Shown here piece after piece: positions 52,016 to 60,797 of a DNA stretch of 64,000 nt. Below the pieces are notes generated by a model. It had not been told where the DNA came from. It made no database searches and saw only the letters and a program-made list of their open reading frames with translations. Origin of the DNA: Mucilaginibacter phyllosphaerae (GTDB taxonomy: Bacteria; Bacteroidota; Bacteroidia; Sphingobacteriales; Sphingobacteriaceae); NCBI RefSeq assembly GCF_004378255.1, contig NZ_SNQG01000001.1, forward strand, positions 806,001 through 870,000, read 5' to 3'. Within the stretch, counting starts at the first letter, position 1; each line of letters begins with the position of its first letter. Both the position numbers and the translations under genes were made by a program.

Positions 52016-53497
52016 ATGAGTTTTTCTGAGAGTAACACGTTTTCTGCCGAAAGCATGGCTCATATTGCGCGTATTATCAATGATATTAACGCAGGCGTAT
52101 GGGAGTATAATACCGATACCAAACAGGTAAAATGGTCGGTAGGGTTATACGCTGCTTTAGGCTACGCCCCCGGCGAGATAGAATGCTCTTACAATTACTT
52201 TTTTGACCACCTGCTTTACTATCATGATAAGCCGGCCTTTTTAAAAACCACCTACCACCCGCGGCATGGCGGCTCGCCGGTTGCACACATCAGGCTGCTT
52301 ACCAAACAAAATGGCTACCAGTGGTTTGAAAACACCACCAAACGGCACGAAACCAGCGACGGCCCCATCATACATGGTGTGCTGACCAATATCAACGCAT
52401 TAAAAATGCTTGAAGTGGAGCTTGCCGAAAGCAACTTTAACCTGGCAGAAACAGGCCGTATTGCAAAATTGGGCAGCTGGGAAATTGATATTGCTACCAT
52501 GGGCCTCAAGTGCTCTAAAGAAATGATGGAGATTTTTGAGCTGACCGAGGATGTAAAAATGACCATGGAAGATTCTATCAGTTATTTTGAGCCCCAGTAC
52601 CGCCTGCTGCTAACCAATATTGTAAACGATGCTATCCGGTATTGCAAGCCATACGATGTTGAAGTGCAGTTTAAAACAGCCAAAAACAACGTAATATGGG
52701 TGCGCTGCAAAGGGATGCCGGTATTAAACGATTATGGTAAGTGCGTAAAGCTGAGAGGAATTTTTCAGGATATAGACAGCATTAAAAAAAAGGGCATCAA
52801 CATGCAATCGTCTATCAACTTGTTAGACGACCAGAACAAGCGGCTGCAAAACTTTGCTTACATCGTATCGCATAACCTGCGGTCGCACAGCGGTAATTTA
52901 AAGTTTATGGTTAATTTGTTCGAAGAATCAAGGCAGGAGGAAGATCGGGCAGAGATATTTTCGCATATTAAAACCATCAGCGAAAGCTTAAGCGCTACCA
53001 TGGGCCACCTGGACGAGATCGTAAAGATACAATCAGAAATTACCCGCGAGCGTAAGGCAGTTGATTTTGAAACCATGTTCAACAACGTGGCATCGGCCCT
53101 GCAAACAAATATTACAGCTACCAATGCTCATATCAGCACTAATTTTACTGATTGCAGGCAGATTGACTACATACCGGCTTACATGGAAAGCATTTTTCAG
53201 AACCTGCTTACCAATGCTTTAAAATATAAACACCCAGACAGGGAACCGGTTATTAATATCACTACCCAAAAAACTGGGACAGACGTTTACCTGCTGTTTG
53301 AAGATAACGGCGTAGGTATTGATATGGCCCGCTACGGCGACCAGCTTTTTGGCATGTATAAAACTTTTCACCGAAACTCCGACTCGAAAGGGATTGGCCT
53401 GTTTATTACCCGTAACCAGGTAGAAGCACTGGGCGGAAACATACAAGTGGAGAGCGCCGTAAATGTTGGCACAAAATTTACTATTAAATTGGTGTAA
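52016..53497 (+). CDS. PAS-domain sensor histidine kinase (soluble)
   Basis: A 493-aa cytoplasmic kinase with no membrane segment. Two PAS-like domains lie at about residues 15-130 (GVWEYNTDTKQVKWSVGLYA) and 145-255 (LGSWEIDIATMGLKCSKEMM). The H box is VSHNLRSHSGNLKFM (His286). The residue after His is Asn rather than Glu/Asp, a variant common in some Bacteroidota kinases. The N box is QNLLTNALKYKHPDREPV and the G boxes are DNGVGIDMARYG and GIGLFITRNQVEALGG. It is followed by a single-domain response regulator 13 bp downstream, surely its partner. Confidence 0.92.
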   Translation: MSFSESNTFSAESMAHIARIINDINAGVWEYNTDTKQVKWSVGLYAALGYAPGEIECSYNYFFDHLLYYHDKPAFLKTTYHPRHGGSPVAHIRLLTKQNGYQWFENTTKRHETSDGPIIHGVLTNINALKMLEVELAESNFNLAETGRIAKLGSWEIDIATMGLKCSKEMMEIFELTEDVKMTMEDSISYFEPQYRLLLTNIVNDAIRYCKPYDVEVQFKTAKNNVIWVRCKGMPVLNDYGKCVKLRGIFQDIDSIKKKGINMQSSINLLDDQNKRLQNFAYIVSHNLRSHSGNLKFMVNLFEESRQEEDRAEIFSHIKTISESLSATMGHLDEIVKIQSEITRERKAVDFETMFNNVASALQTNITATNAHISTNFTDCRQIDYIPAYMESIFQNLLTNALKYKHPDREPVINITTQKTGTDVYLLFEDNGVGIDMARYGDQLFGMYKTFHRNSDSKGIGLFITRNQVEALGGNIQVESAVNVGTKFTIKLV

Positions 53498-53510
53498 ACC
53501 AATACCATAA

Positions 53511-53945
53511 ATGAATACCGAAAAAAAAATTGTGACCGCAGGGATTGTTGATGATGATGAAATTTTTACTTACGGTTTTAAAAAATTAATCATAAATAAA
53601 GCCCTGTTTGACGAAATACTAACTTTTGCAAACGGCAAAGAAGCCATCGACTTTTTAAAGGCGCCCGAAAACGTACATCATTTACCCGATGTTTTGTTTG
53701 TTGATATTAACATGCCCGTTATGGACGGATGGGAATTTAATAAGGCTTTTGAGGAAATTAAATCTCAACTGGGCAAAAATATCATCTTGTACAACATCAG
53801 TTCGTCAATTGATCTGGATGATATTAAACGTGCCAAAGGTAACCCCCTTATTGCCGATTATATTTTAAAACCCATTGACGAGGCTTATCTTGCCGGGATA
53901 GCACAAAGCCTGCAAAACCCAACGGATTTAAAGCGATACAATTAA
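53511..53945 (+). CDS. CheY-like single-domain response regulator
   Basis: A 144-aa receiver domain with no output domain. The acidic pocket is at residues 14-16 (VDDDE), the phosphoacceptor is Asp65 (VLFVDINMPVMDGWEFNKAF), a Ser lies near the switch (NISSSID), and the conserved Lys is in YILKPIDE. It is co-transcribed with the PAS kinase. Since it has no DNA-binding domain, it may act through protein contact or as part of a phosphorelay. A strong terminator follows. Confidence 0.95.
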   Translation: MNTEKKIVTAGIVDDDEIFTYGFKKLIINKALFDEILTFANGKEAIDFLKAPENVHHLPDVLFVDINMPVMDGWEFNKAFEEIKSQLGKNIILYNISSSIDLDDIKRAKGNPLIADYILKPIDEAYLAGIAQSLQNPTDLKRYN

Positions 53946-53979
53946 CCGCTGGCTATTAACTATTACCAAAATATTAATT

Positions 53980-54016
53980 AAAAAACACCGGCTTGCTAAA
54001 CAGGCCGGTGTTTTTT
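53980..54016. terminator. Terminator between response regulator and manA
   Basis: A 13-bp perfect stem (AAAAAACACCGGC / GCCGGTGTTTTTT), extended by 3 further pairs around CTAAA, ends in a T run. It serves two convergent genes. Confidence 0.9.
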
Positions 54017-54056
54017 AATATTGATGATTGCTAAAATCAAGCGATCAAATTACCCG

Positions 54057-55037
54057 CTATGCTATATAACTTTCCAGGATCTTGAAGCCGACGGTTGTTT
54101 TCAGTTCCACCTTGTCTATCGTTTTTGGCAGCAGGATACACTCGCCCATTTTAACCGGGTATGCCAAATCGTTATGCTTAATGGTGAATTCGCCTTCAAT
54201 ACATACATATATCACAAACGAATCGAGGTTAGCATAATCCTTATCCACACCGTGGGTATAATCTAACACGTTGGTGGTAAAGTACGGGCAGGTTACCAGG
54301 TGTACATCTTCATTCTTTTTGGGGGTGTACAAAGTTTTATATTCCGGGTAATGCTTATAATCTATAGCGGCTAAGGCCTCCTGGGTGTGCAGCTCGCGTT
54401 TTTGGCCTTTATCATCTACACGGTCAAAATCGTAAATGCGGTAGGTTATATCTGATGTTTGCTGAATTTCTGCGATCAACAGGCCTTTACCAATGGTATG
54501 CACACGGCCTGCGGGTAAAAAGAACACGTCGCCCGCCTTTACATCCTCCCTGTTCAGGATATCCATAATGTGGCCGCTATTTAAAGCATCCACATACTCC
54601 TGCTCGGTCATCTCGCGGTTAAACCCGGCTATCAGGCTACTGCCCGGGTCGGCCTCTATCACATACCACATCTCGGTTTTACCGAAAGAATTATGGCGTT
54701 TTTTAGCCAGTTCATCATTAGGGTGTACCTGTACGCTCAGGTCGTCATTCGCATCAATAAACTTTACCAGCAGCGGGAAAATGTTGCCAAAGTGTTGGTA
54801 AACCTTCTCTCCTACCAGCTCTCCTTTAAATTGCTCCAGCAGATCAGCTAACGACTGCCCCTGCAACTCGCCGCCCGCTACAACAGATACATCAGATTTT
54901 ACGCCCGAGATCTCCCAAGTTTCGCCGCAATTTGGCAGATCGCCGATGGGCTTGTGCAAATAGGTTTCAATTTTATGGCCTCCCCATATTTTATCTTTAA
55001 ATATGGTTTTAAATTTTAATGGATATAATGATGACAT
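54057..55037 (-). CDS. manA: Mannose-6-phosphate isomerase, class I
   Basis: Cytoplasmic zinc enzyme that interconverts mannose-6-phosphate and fructose-6-phosphate. It has 326 aa, the short bacterial form. The first motif is YPLKFKTIFKDKIWGGHKIE, and the zinc-site region is VKFIDANDDLSVQVHPNDEL with KTEMWYVIEADPGSSLIAGF. GDVFFLPAGRVHTIGKGLLI holds the catalytic Arg/His region. It could process mannose released by enzymes such as the GH92 protein, though no regulation links them. It is separated by about 155 bp from its upstream neighbour. Confidence 0.95.
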   Translation of the reverse strand: MSSLYPLKFKTIFKDKIWGGHKIETYLHKPIGDLPNCGETWEISGVKSDVSVVAGGELQGQSLADLLEQFKGELVGEKVYQHFGNIFPLLVKFIDANDDLSVQVHPNDELAKKRHNSFGKTEMWYVIEADPGSSLIAGFNREMTEQEYVDALNSGHIMDILNREDVKAGDVFFLPAGRVHTIGKGLLIAEIQQTSDITYRIYDFDRVDDKGQKRELHTQEALAAIDYKHYPEYKTLYTPKKNEDVHLVTCPYFTTNVLDYTHGVDKDYANLDSFVIYVCIEGEFTIKHNDLAYPVKMGECILLPKTIDKVELKTTVGFKILESYIA

Positions 55038-55192
55038 GGTAGTATGTTCTTGTTTGAGGGGCTAAGTTAGGGATTTTGAATAAGCTTAGAAGCGCTTAAT
55101 TAATTATAGTATCATAAATTAGCTCTTAAAAGGTTAGTATAAAGGTTAAATAAGATGTGTTAACGCCCTTCAATTAGCATCACTAATATTTT

Positions 55193-55972
55193 CTACTTAA
55201 CGTCGTATATCAACAATGTTATTGTATAATTTTTTTTTGCCTTCTCATCGTAGTCATGATCTGTCGGAGCTTCCGGAGTTGAAAAGTATCCAGGCCCTTT
55301 AAAAGCTAACGTAACGTACTCATTTGTAACCTTAGCAACGGTGTACATGCCATTGTCACGAGACAACGGGATAACTATGGGCGATGATATAAATTTTGGT
55401 AAATTATCCCCATCAATTGTCTTCAAATTCTTAAAAGAAAATTTATCTAATTTGTCCATATTTGTTTGGACAGTTAACTTATCAACTATATAAAATTCCT
55501 TTATAACAATATTTTTAGACTGCAAATCTTTAATTTTTTGATTTAATAAATCTAAATCGCTTTGGCTGCGTTTTAATTTCCCAATATCTGTTTTAAACTC
55601 GGTAATCCTTTCATTCGTTGTAGACACTTTTTTGTTCAGTGCATTTGCTGATATTTCTGTGCCACTAATATTTTTAGATACTGAATCTACTCTGCTTTTA
55701 ACCGAATCTACTTGCGCACTTAAGGTTAGTTTTAAATTTGCTTTAACATCATTTAAGGTACTGTACCCAATAAATGCTACTACCGCAACGACAATGCTAC
55801 CAACCGCCACAAGAAATTCATATTTGTATTTTAACTCCCAATATTTAGCATCATTTAAGGACATCTCGATACGCAGGGGATATTGTCTGATTTTCCATGT
55901 CTGATAAGCATTCCAAATAAATGCAACCACAAGTATTGTTATAATTATATAAAGAAGTGTGACATGGTTCAT
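55193..55972 (-). CDS. Membrane-anchored coiled-coil protein of unknown function
   Basis: A 259-aa protein with a membrane helix at residues about 4-22, a second at about 53-72, and a long heptad-rich region at about 75-150 (for example ANLKLTLSAQVDSVKSRVD and LNKKVSTTNERITEFKTDIG) that should form a coiled coil. The C-terminal roughly 100 residues are a soluble domain containing IKEFYIVDKLTVQTNMDKLD. No family was recognised. It looks monocistronic. Confidence 0.6.
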   Translation of the reverse strand: MNHVTLLYIIITILVVAFIWNAYQTWKIRQYPLRIEMSLNDAKYWELKYKYEFLVAVGSIVVAVVAFIGYSTLNDVKANLKLTLSAQVDSVKSRVDSVSKNISGTEISANALNKKVSTTNERITEFKTDIGKLKRSQSDLDLLNQKIKDLQSKNIVIKEFYIVDKLTVQTNMDKLDKFSFKNLKTIDGDNLPKFISSPIVIPLSRDNGMYTVAKVTNEYVTLAFKGPGYFSTPEAPTDHDYDEKAKKNYTITLLIYDVK

Positions 55973-56008
55973 GTATGTAAATATAATTAATTTACCTGCA
56001 TGTACAAA

Positions 56009-56037
56009 AAAAGCCCGCTCTAATAGAGCGGGCTTTT
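56009..56037. terminator. Terminator after icd
   Basis: A perfect 13-bp stem (AAAAGCCCGCTCT / AGAGCGGGCTTTT) with a 3-nt loop lies 20 bp beyond the icd stop. A and T tracts flank it. Confidence 0.88.
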
Positions 56038-56056
56038 AAATATTTTACCAGGTTAA

Positions 56057-57286
56057 TTACTTACCCAATTTTGCTTTTAAATTTTCGTTGATCGCTTCTA
56101 AAAACTCTTCGGTGTACAGGTAATCGGTACCATGCTCTACCTTTGGTTTGATGGTGATGGCCAAATCTTTGGTCATTTTGCCGCTTTCAACCGTTTCGAT
56201 ACAAACCTGCTCTAAGGTTTTGCAAAAATCTACCAGCTCCTGGTTATTATCTAAAATACCACGGAACTCTAAACCACGGGTCCATGCAAAAATAGATGCA
56301 ATGGGGTTGGTAGATGTAGGGCGGCCGGCCTGATGCTCGCGGTAGTGGCGGGTTACGGTACCGTGGGCAGCTTCTGCTTCCATCACCGTACCATCAGGGG
56401 TAACCAAAGTAGAGGTCATTAAACCTAAAGATCCAAAACCTTGTGCAACAGTATCGCTTTGTACGTCGCCATCGTAGTTTTTACAAGCCCAAACAAAGTT
56501 ACCGTTCCATTTAAGGGCCGATGCAACCATGTCGTCAATTAAACGGTGCTCGTAAGTAATACCCGCTTCGGTAAACTTAGCTTTATAATCTGCCTGATAG
56601 ATCTCTTCAAAAATATCTTTAAAACGGCCATCGTATTTTTTAAGGATGGTGTTTTTGGTAGACAGGTATAAAGGCCAGCCTTTCATCAGCGCCTGGTTAA
56701 AGCACGCATGCGCAAAACCTTTGATAGATTCATCAGTATTGTACATGGTTAAAGCCACGCCATCGCCTTTAAAGTTATACACTTCAAATGATTGCTCGGC
56801 GCCGCCGTCTTCCGGGGTAAAGGTTACGGTTAGTTTACCTTTGCCTTTGGTAACAAAATCTGTAGCGCGGTACTGGTCGCCAAATGCGTGGCGGCCAATG
56901 CAGATAGGGGCTGTCCAGTTGGGTACTAAACGCGGTACATTGCTCATTACAATCGGCTCGCGGAAAACCGTACCATCTAATATATTACGGATGGTGCCGT
57001 TTGGCGACCTCCACATTTGTTTCAATCCAAATTCTTCAACACGCTGCTCGTCAGGGGTGATGGTAGCACATTTAATACCTACACCATATTTTAAAATAGC
57101 GTTAGCGGCATCAACCGTAACCTGGTCATCAGTTTCATCACGATACTCTATACCTAAGTCATAATATTTTATATCCAGGTCAAGATAAGGGATGATCAGT
57201 TTATCTTTAATAAACTTCCAGATGATGCGGGTCATTTCATCACCGTCCAGTTCAACTACCGGGTTTTCTACTTTAATTTTTGACAT
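56057..57286 (-). CDS. icd: NADP-dependent isocitrate dehydrogenase (eukaryote-like homodimeric)
   Basis: TCA-cycle enzyme, 409 aa, converting isocitrate to 2-oxoglutarate with NADP. It begins [20 protein letters not shown]. Substrate motifs are KLMQ-type [20 protein letters not shown] and the metal site [20 protein letters not shown], and [20 protein letters not shown] is family-typical. It belongs to the IDH1/2-like group used by Bacteroidota. A perfect -7 element TAAGTTTG is present on the minus strand at 57330-57323, but no TTG lies 19 nt upstream of it. Confidence 0.96.
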   Translation of the reverse strand: MSKIKVENPVVELDGDEMTRIIWKFIKDKLIIPYLDLDIKYYDLGIEYRDETDDQVTVDAANAILKYGVGIKCATITPDEQRVEEFGLKQMWRSPNGTIRNILDGTVFREPIVMSNVPRLVPNWTAPICIGRHAFGDQYRATDFVTKGKGKLTVTFTPEDGGAEQSFEVYNFKGDGVALTMYNTDESIKGFAHACFNQALMKGWPLYLSTKNTILKKYDGRFKDIFEEIYQADYKAKFTEAGITYEHRLIDDMVASALKWNGNFVWACKNYDGDVQSDTVAQGFGSLGLMTSTLVTPDGTVMEAEAAHGTVTRHYREHQAGRPTSTNPIASIFAWTRGLEFRGILDNNQELVDFCKTLEQVCIETVESGKMTKDLAITIKPKVEHGTDYLYTEEFLEAINENLKAKLGK

Positions 57287-57539
57287 ACCTGATTTTTATT
57301 GTTTTTTATATTTAAATGGCTCCAAACTTACGTAAATTTTTTTTTCAAAATTTTACGCCGGCAACATTAGCAAAAATAATTTGCTAATGCATTAAATACC
57401 TGTTTAATAACCTGCAATTAACCCTGCTTGTTTAGCGTTATATACAATATAATTTACCCATTGCATTGCTTTTTAAAACTTAGGTGCTACTTTTATAAAA
57501 ATTACACATTGCCCATTTAAGGCAACACTGCTTTTACAT

Positions 57540-58253
57540 ATGATTAAACTGCTTACTAAAACTGCTTTTTTCACGCTCTTACTATCAGTAACTACCTTAA
57601 TATCAAAAGCACAGATAGGGTATGATTTTGCGCAGTATGATGCCGGTGTGGGCACTACCTTTAACCAGCTGTACGGCGATGCCGAAACGGTTAACACCAA
57701 GGCCGGTTTTTTTATAAATTTTACCCATAACCAAACGCCATTTGTAAACTATGTGGCCGAATTGCAAACCGGCACCCTGCAAGGCGGCGAAAAAACCTCC
57801 TTATCGGGCAGGTATTTTAAAAATAAATATACCGCATTGGTATTAAGGGGCCAGCTGCAGGCCGGCGAAATTGTTGATTATGAAAACAGTGGCCTGATGA
57901 ATGTTTTAAAAAACCTGTACATATCTGCCGGTTTGGGGTATATCCTCAACAGCATTAAAGCGCCTGATGATATCAACAGATTATCAAATACCGACCCGCA
58001 GTTTATTACCGGCGGCTTAGATAAAAGCAACGAACTGTACATCCCGGCCCGCATCGGGTACGAGATCAAATTTTTTAACCAGTACAACCAGCCATCGTTT
58101 AAAATAGACCTGGCCTATAATTTTAATATGGACCTGAGCGATAATATGGATGGTTTTACAGCCGGTAAAAGCAAGGACAAAATGGTACAGTACTCTATAG
58201 GCCTTAAGTTTGCCCTGGGCGATATTATTTCTTACCGGAAATCTATCCAGTAA
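57540..58253 (+). CDS. Outer-membrane beta-barrel-like protein
   Basis: Secreted protein of 237 aa with signal peptide (residues 1-25, ending ISKAQ). The mature part shows alternating hydrophobic strands (for example YTALVLRGQLQAGEIVDYEN, NLYISAGLGYILNS, VQYSIGLKFALGDIISYRK), typical of small Bacteroidota outer-membrane barrels. No known family. It is followed 60 bp later by a small acidic protein gene in the same orientation, and the two may be co-transcribed. Confidence 0.65.
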   Translation: MIKLLTKTAFFTLLLSVTTLISKAQIGYDFAQYDAGVGTTFNQLYGDAETVNTKAGFFINFTHNQTPFVNYVAELQTGTLQGGEKTSLSGRYFKNKYTALVLRGQLQAGEIVDYENSGLMNVLKNLYISAGLGYILNSIKAPDDINRLSNTDPQFITGGLDKSNELYIPARIGYEIKFFNQYNQPSFKIDLAYNFNMDLSDNMDGFTAGKSKDKMVQYSIGLKFALGDIISYRKSIQ

Positions 58254-58313
58254 TTATTGGTTACCTGTTGTTTTTTGGCAGGGTTTTTAATGTATGATAG
58301 CAAAACGATAACT

Positions 58314-58736
58314 ATGATACCTGATAACCAAAACGAGGATTTTGTTACTGATCCGGAAGACAGGAACGCTCCGCTAAATGACGACAGCAACGAAACTGCC
58401 GACAGCGAAAATTTAAATTACGACGAGAACATCAATAGCTATGAGTATGATGTAAAGGGCGATAACCCGGATTATGACCACCCGGACCCTTACGACACTA
58501 CCGTTAAAAACGGCGAAGATTTTAACTCTACCTATGACGAGGCTAACCCTTACGATACCAATGGCGAGTACGACGCCAACCGCTCGTTAGAAACGGATGC
58601 AGAAACTTTAGGAATGCATATAGACAGCGGTAAGATAGTTGAACTTAACCCGCGCGACGCCGCTTTGGCCCACACACCCGAAGACGACCGAGACGACCTG
58701 GATGAAGAAGGTTATCCTAAAAACGATACACCCTAA
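58314..58736 (+). CDS. Small acidic, low-complexity protein
   Basis: A 140-aa soluble protein, very rich in Asp, Asn and Glu, with an internal near-repeat (NPDYDHPDPYDTTVK, then DEANPYDTNGEYD). The start at 58314 (MIPDNQNE) is chosen over ATG 58290 and over the open frame from a TTG at 58257, because the region upstream has no protein character. No family known. The C-terminal part GMHIDSGKIVELNPRDAALA looks more ordered. A terminator follows. Confidence 0.6.
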   Translation: MIPDNQNEDFVTDPEDRNAPLNDDSNETADSENLNYDENINSYEYDVKGDNPDYDHPDPYDTTVKNGEDFNSTYDEANPYDTNGEYDANRSLETDAETLGMHIDSGKIVELNPRDAALAHTPEDDRDDLDEEGYPKNDTP

Positions 58737-58750
58737 ACAACGTAAATTAT

Positions 58751-58790
58751 AAAAAAGGGGCTGTACCGTACAAGCGTGCAGCCCCTTTTT
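58751..58790 (+). terminator. Terminator after the acidic protein gene
   Basis: A stem AAAAAAGGGGCTG paired with CAGCCCCTTTTT around a 15-nt loop, which can itself form ACcgtacaagcGT pairs, ends in a T run. Confidence 0.85.
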
Positions 58791-58901
58791 GTTTTTATCA
58801 GCCGGGTTTGAGTAAATAACAATTGATGTAATAAATATTTTACAATACCCGAACATATTTGCAGCCATAACGTAATAATACTGCCTATCAATATTACGTG
58901 C

Positions 58902-60797
58902 ATGCCCGACAAAAAGTTCATCTTCATCTGTTTTCTGAATATCATTTTATGGTGGCTGCCCAATAATTGTTTTGCGCAACAAACAGAAACAGATAGCCTG
59001 AAGAGATTAATTACTCAGCGAAAATTAAACGACACTACCAAGGTTGACCTATATAATACGCTCGCTTACAGTTATTATGGCAGCAGCATTAAAGATCTGA
59101 ACCTGTATGCCAAAAAAGCTTTTCTGCTTTCCCGCCAGTTAAAATATAAACGCGGCGAAGCTTATGCCTATAAAAACATTGGCTTAGGCTGCATGCTGGT
59201 AAACGGCGACCCGATGGCATTAAAATATTTCGAAACCTCACTTAAGCTGTTTCATCAACTGAATGACAAGGCAAACGAAGGCAGAGTTTTAAATAACATT
59301 GGCTACTATTACAACACTTTAAAAGATTATAACCAGTCTATCCTATATTATCAGCAGGCGCTCGAAAAAATTGCCGGCTTAGGTAAAACACATTTCGAAT
59401 CTATTTTACAAGGCAACATCGGTAATAATTATGTAGGCTTAAAAAACTTTAAAAAAGCGCAGCAATATTACCTGGAAGAATTGCGGCTGGCCAAGATAAC
59501 TATCGATGAAGATGTGCTGATTTTAAGTTACGCCAATCTTGCTTCGTTAGCGGTAATGCAGCAAAGCTATCAACAGGCAATAGCGTATATCAATAAATTG
59601 CAGGCCTATCAAAACAGCCCCGATTTTAATCAGCGCGAAAAAACCGAGCTATTGCTGCTGATGGGCCAGATACAATACGGGCTTAAAAACTATGATAAAG
59701 CCAGAAAGTTATACACCGCCGGATACGATTTAGCCAAAAAAACAGCCAGTATAGATCAGCTGTTAGATTATCGCTACAGCTTTTACCTGTTAGATTCGGC
59801 AATGGGCAATTACCGCGCGGCCTTGCAAAGCAGCGCTATTTATCATAAAATCAGCGATAGTATCACTAATGTAAACAGAAACCAGCTCATCGCCCTATTC
59901 CAAACCAGGTTTGAACTGGAAAAACGCAAACAAGAGAACCAGCACCTGCAGGACGCCGCCGCAATTGATAAGGCTACGATAAGCCGCCAGCGTACCAAAC
60001 AATTGATACTGCTGGCCATCCTGATTATTATTGTGGCAGGCCTGTTCTACTTTAAAAAAACATACGATTACATCAACAAAAAAAACAAGATCATTAACCA
60101 GCAGAACATCGAACTGGAAAATGCCGGCCATGTAAAAGATAAGATCTTCTCGGTAGTATCGCATGATCTGAGGAGCCCCATCACTCAAATGGTAAATTTA
60201 CTTGGCCTGTGGCAGCAGCAGGAGATGGACGAGCGCGAAATGAAGGCCCTTACCCCGGTAGTGATAAACAACATTCATAACACGCTGGAATTGCTGGATA
60301 ATTTATTGATCTGGTCTAAAAACCAGCTGCAGGGCTTTCATTATGATCCTGTCCCTTTTCAGCTGGACCGGCTGGTGGAAGAAAATATCAGGAGCCTTTA
60401 TGAAATGGCCAACAACAAAGGTTTAACCATCCAAAACAATGTAGCCAACGATGTAATGGTTAAGGCCGATGAGGACATGATCAAAATTGTATTACGCAAC
60501 CTTATTTCAAACGCTATTAAGTTTACGCCACAGGGCGGCAACATTTATATAGACAGCTACATCCACGCAAACGAGCGCATTATATCTGTAGAGGATACCG
60601 GCATCGGCATTCAGGAAAAAGATCTGGGCAAGATATTTGCCTTTGCCTCGCATACCACCCTGGGCACCAATAAAGAACCGGGCACAGGTATCGGCCTAAA
60701 AATTTGTTACGATTTTATCCAGATGAACCACGGGCGCATGTGGGTAGATAGCAAGGCAAACGAAGGCAGCACCTTCTATATCAGTTTTGATGTTTAA
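58902..60797 (+). CDS. TPR-containing sensor histidine kinase
   Basis: A 631-aa kinase with signal peptide (residues 1-25), a periplasmic TPR array (for example RVLNNIGYYYNTLKDYNQSI, SILQGNIGNNYVGLKNFKKA), one membrane segment at about 366-386, a coiled coil and the cytoplasmic kinase core. The H box is SVVSHDLRSPITQMV (His421), the N box is VLRNLISNAIKFTPQGGN and the G boxes are EDTGIGIQEKDLG and GTGIGLKICYDFI. The ligand or protein sensed is unknown. No receiver gene is adjacent. Its end overlaps the dnaX end by 4 nt. Confidence 0.92.
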   Translation: MPDKKFIFICFLNIILWWLPNNCFAQQTETDSLKRLITQRKLNDTTKVDLYNTLAYSYYGSSIKDLNLYAKKAFLLSRQLKYKRGEAYAYKNIGLGCMLVNGDPMALKYFETSLKLFHQLNDKANEGRVLNNIGYYYNTLKDYNQSILYYQQALEKIAGLGKTHFESILQGNIGNNYVGLKNFKKAQQYYLEELRLAKITIDEDVLILSYANLASLAVMQQSYQQAIAYINKLQAYQNSPDFNQREKTELLLLMGQIQYGLKNYDKARKLYTAGYDLAKKTASIDQLLDYRYSFYLLDSAMGNYRAALQSSAIYHKISDSITNVNRNQLIALFQTRFELEKRKQENQHLQDAAAIDKATISRQRTKQLILLAILIIIVAGLFYFKKTYDYINKKNKIINQQNIELENAGHVKDKIFSVVSHDLRSPITQMVNLLGLWQQQEMDEREMKALTPVVINNIHNTLELLDNLLIWSKNQLQGFHYDPVPFQLDRLVEENIRSLYEMANNKGLTIQNNVANDVMVKADEDMIKIVLRNLISNAIKFTPQGGNIYIDSYIHANERIISVEDTGIGIQEKDLGKIFAFASHTTLGTNKEPGTGIGLKICYDFIQMNHGRMWVDSKANEGSTFYISFDV

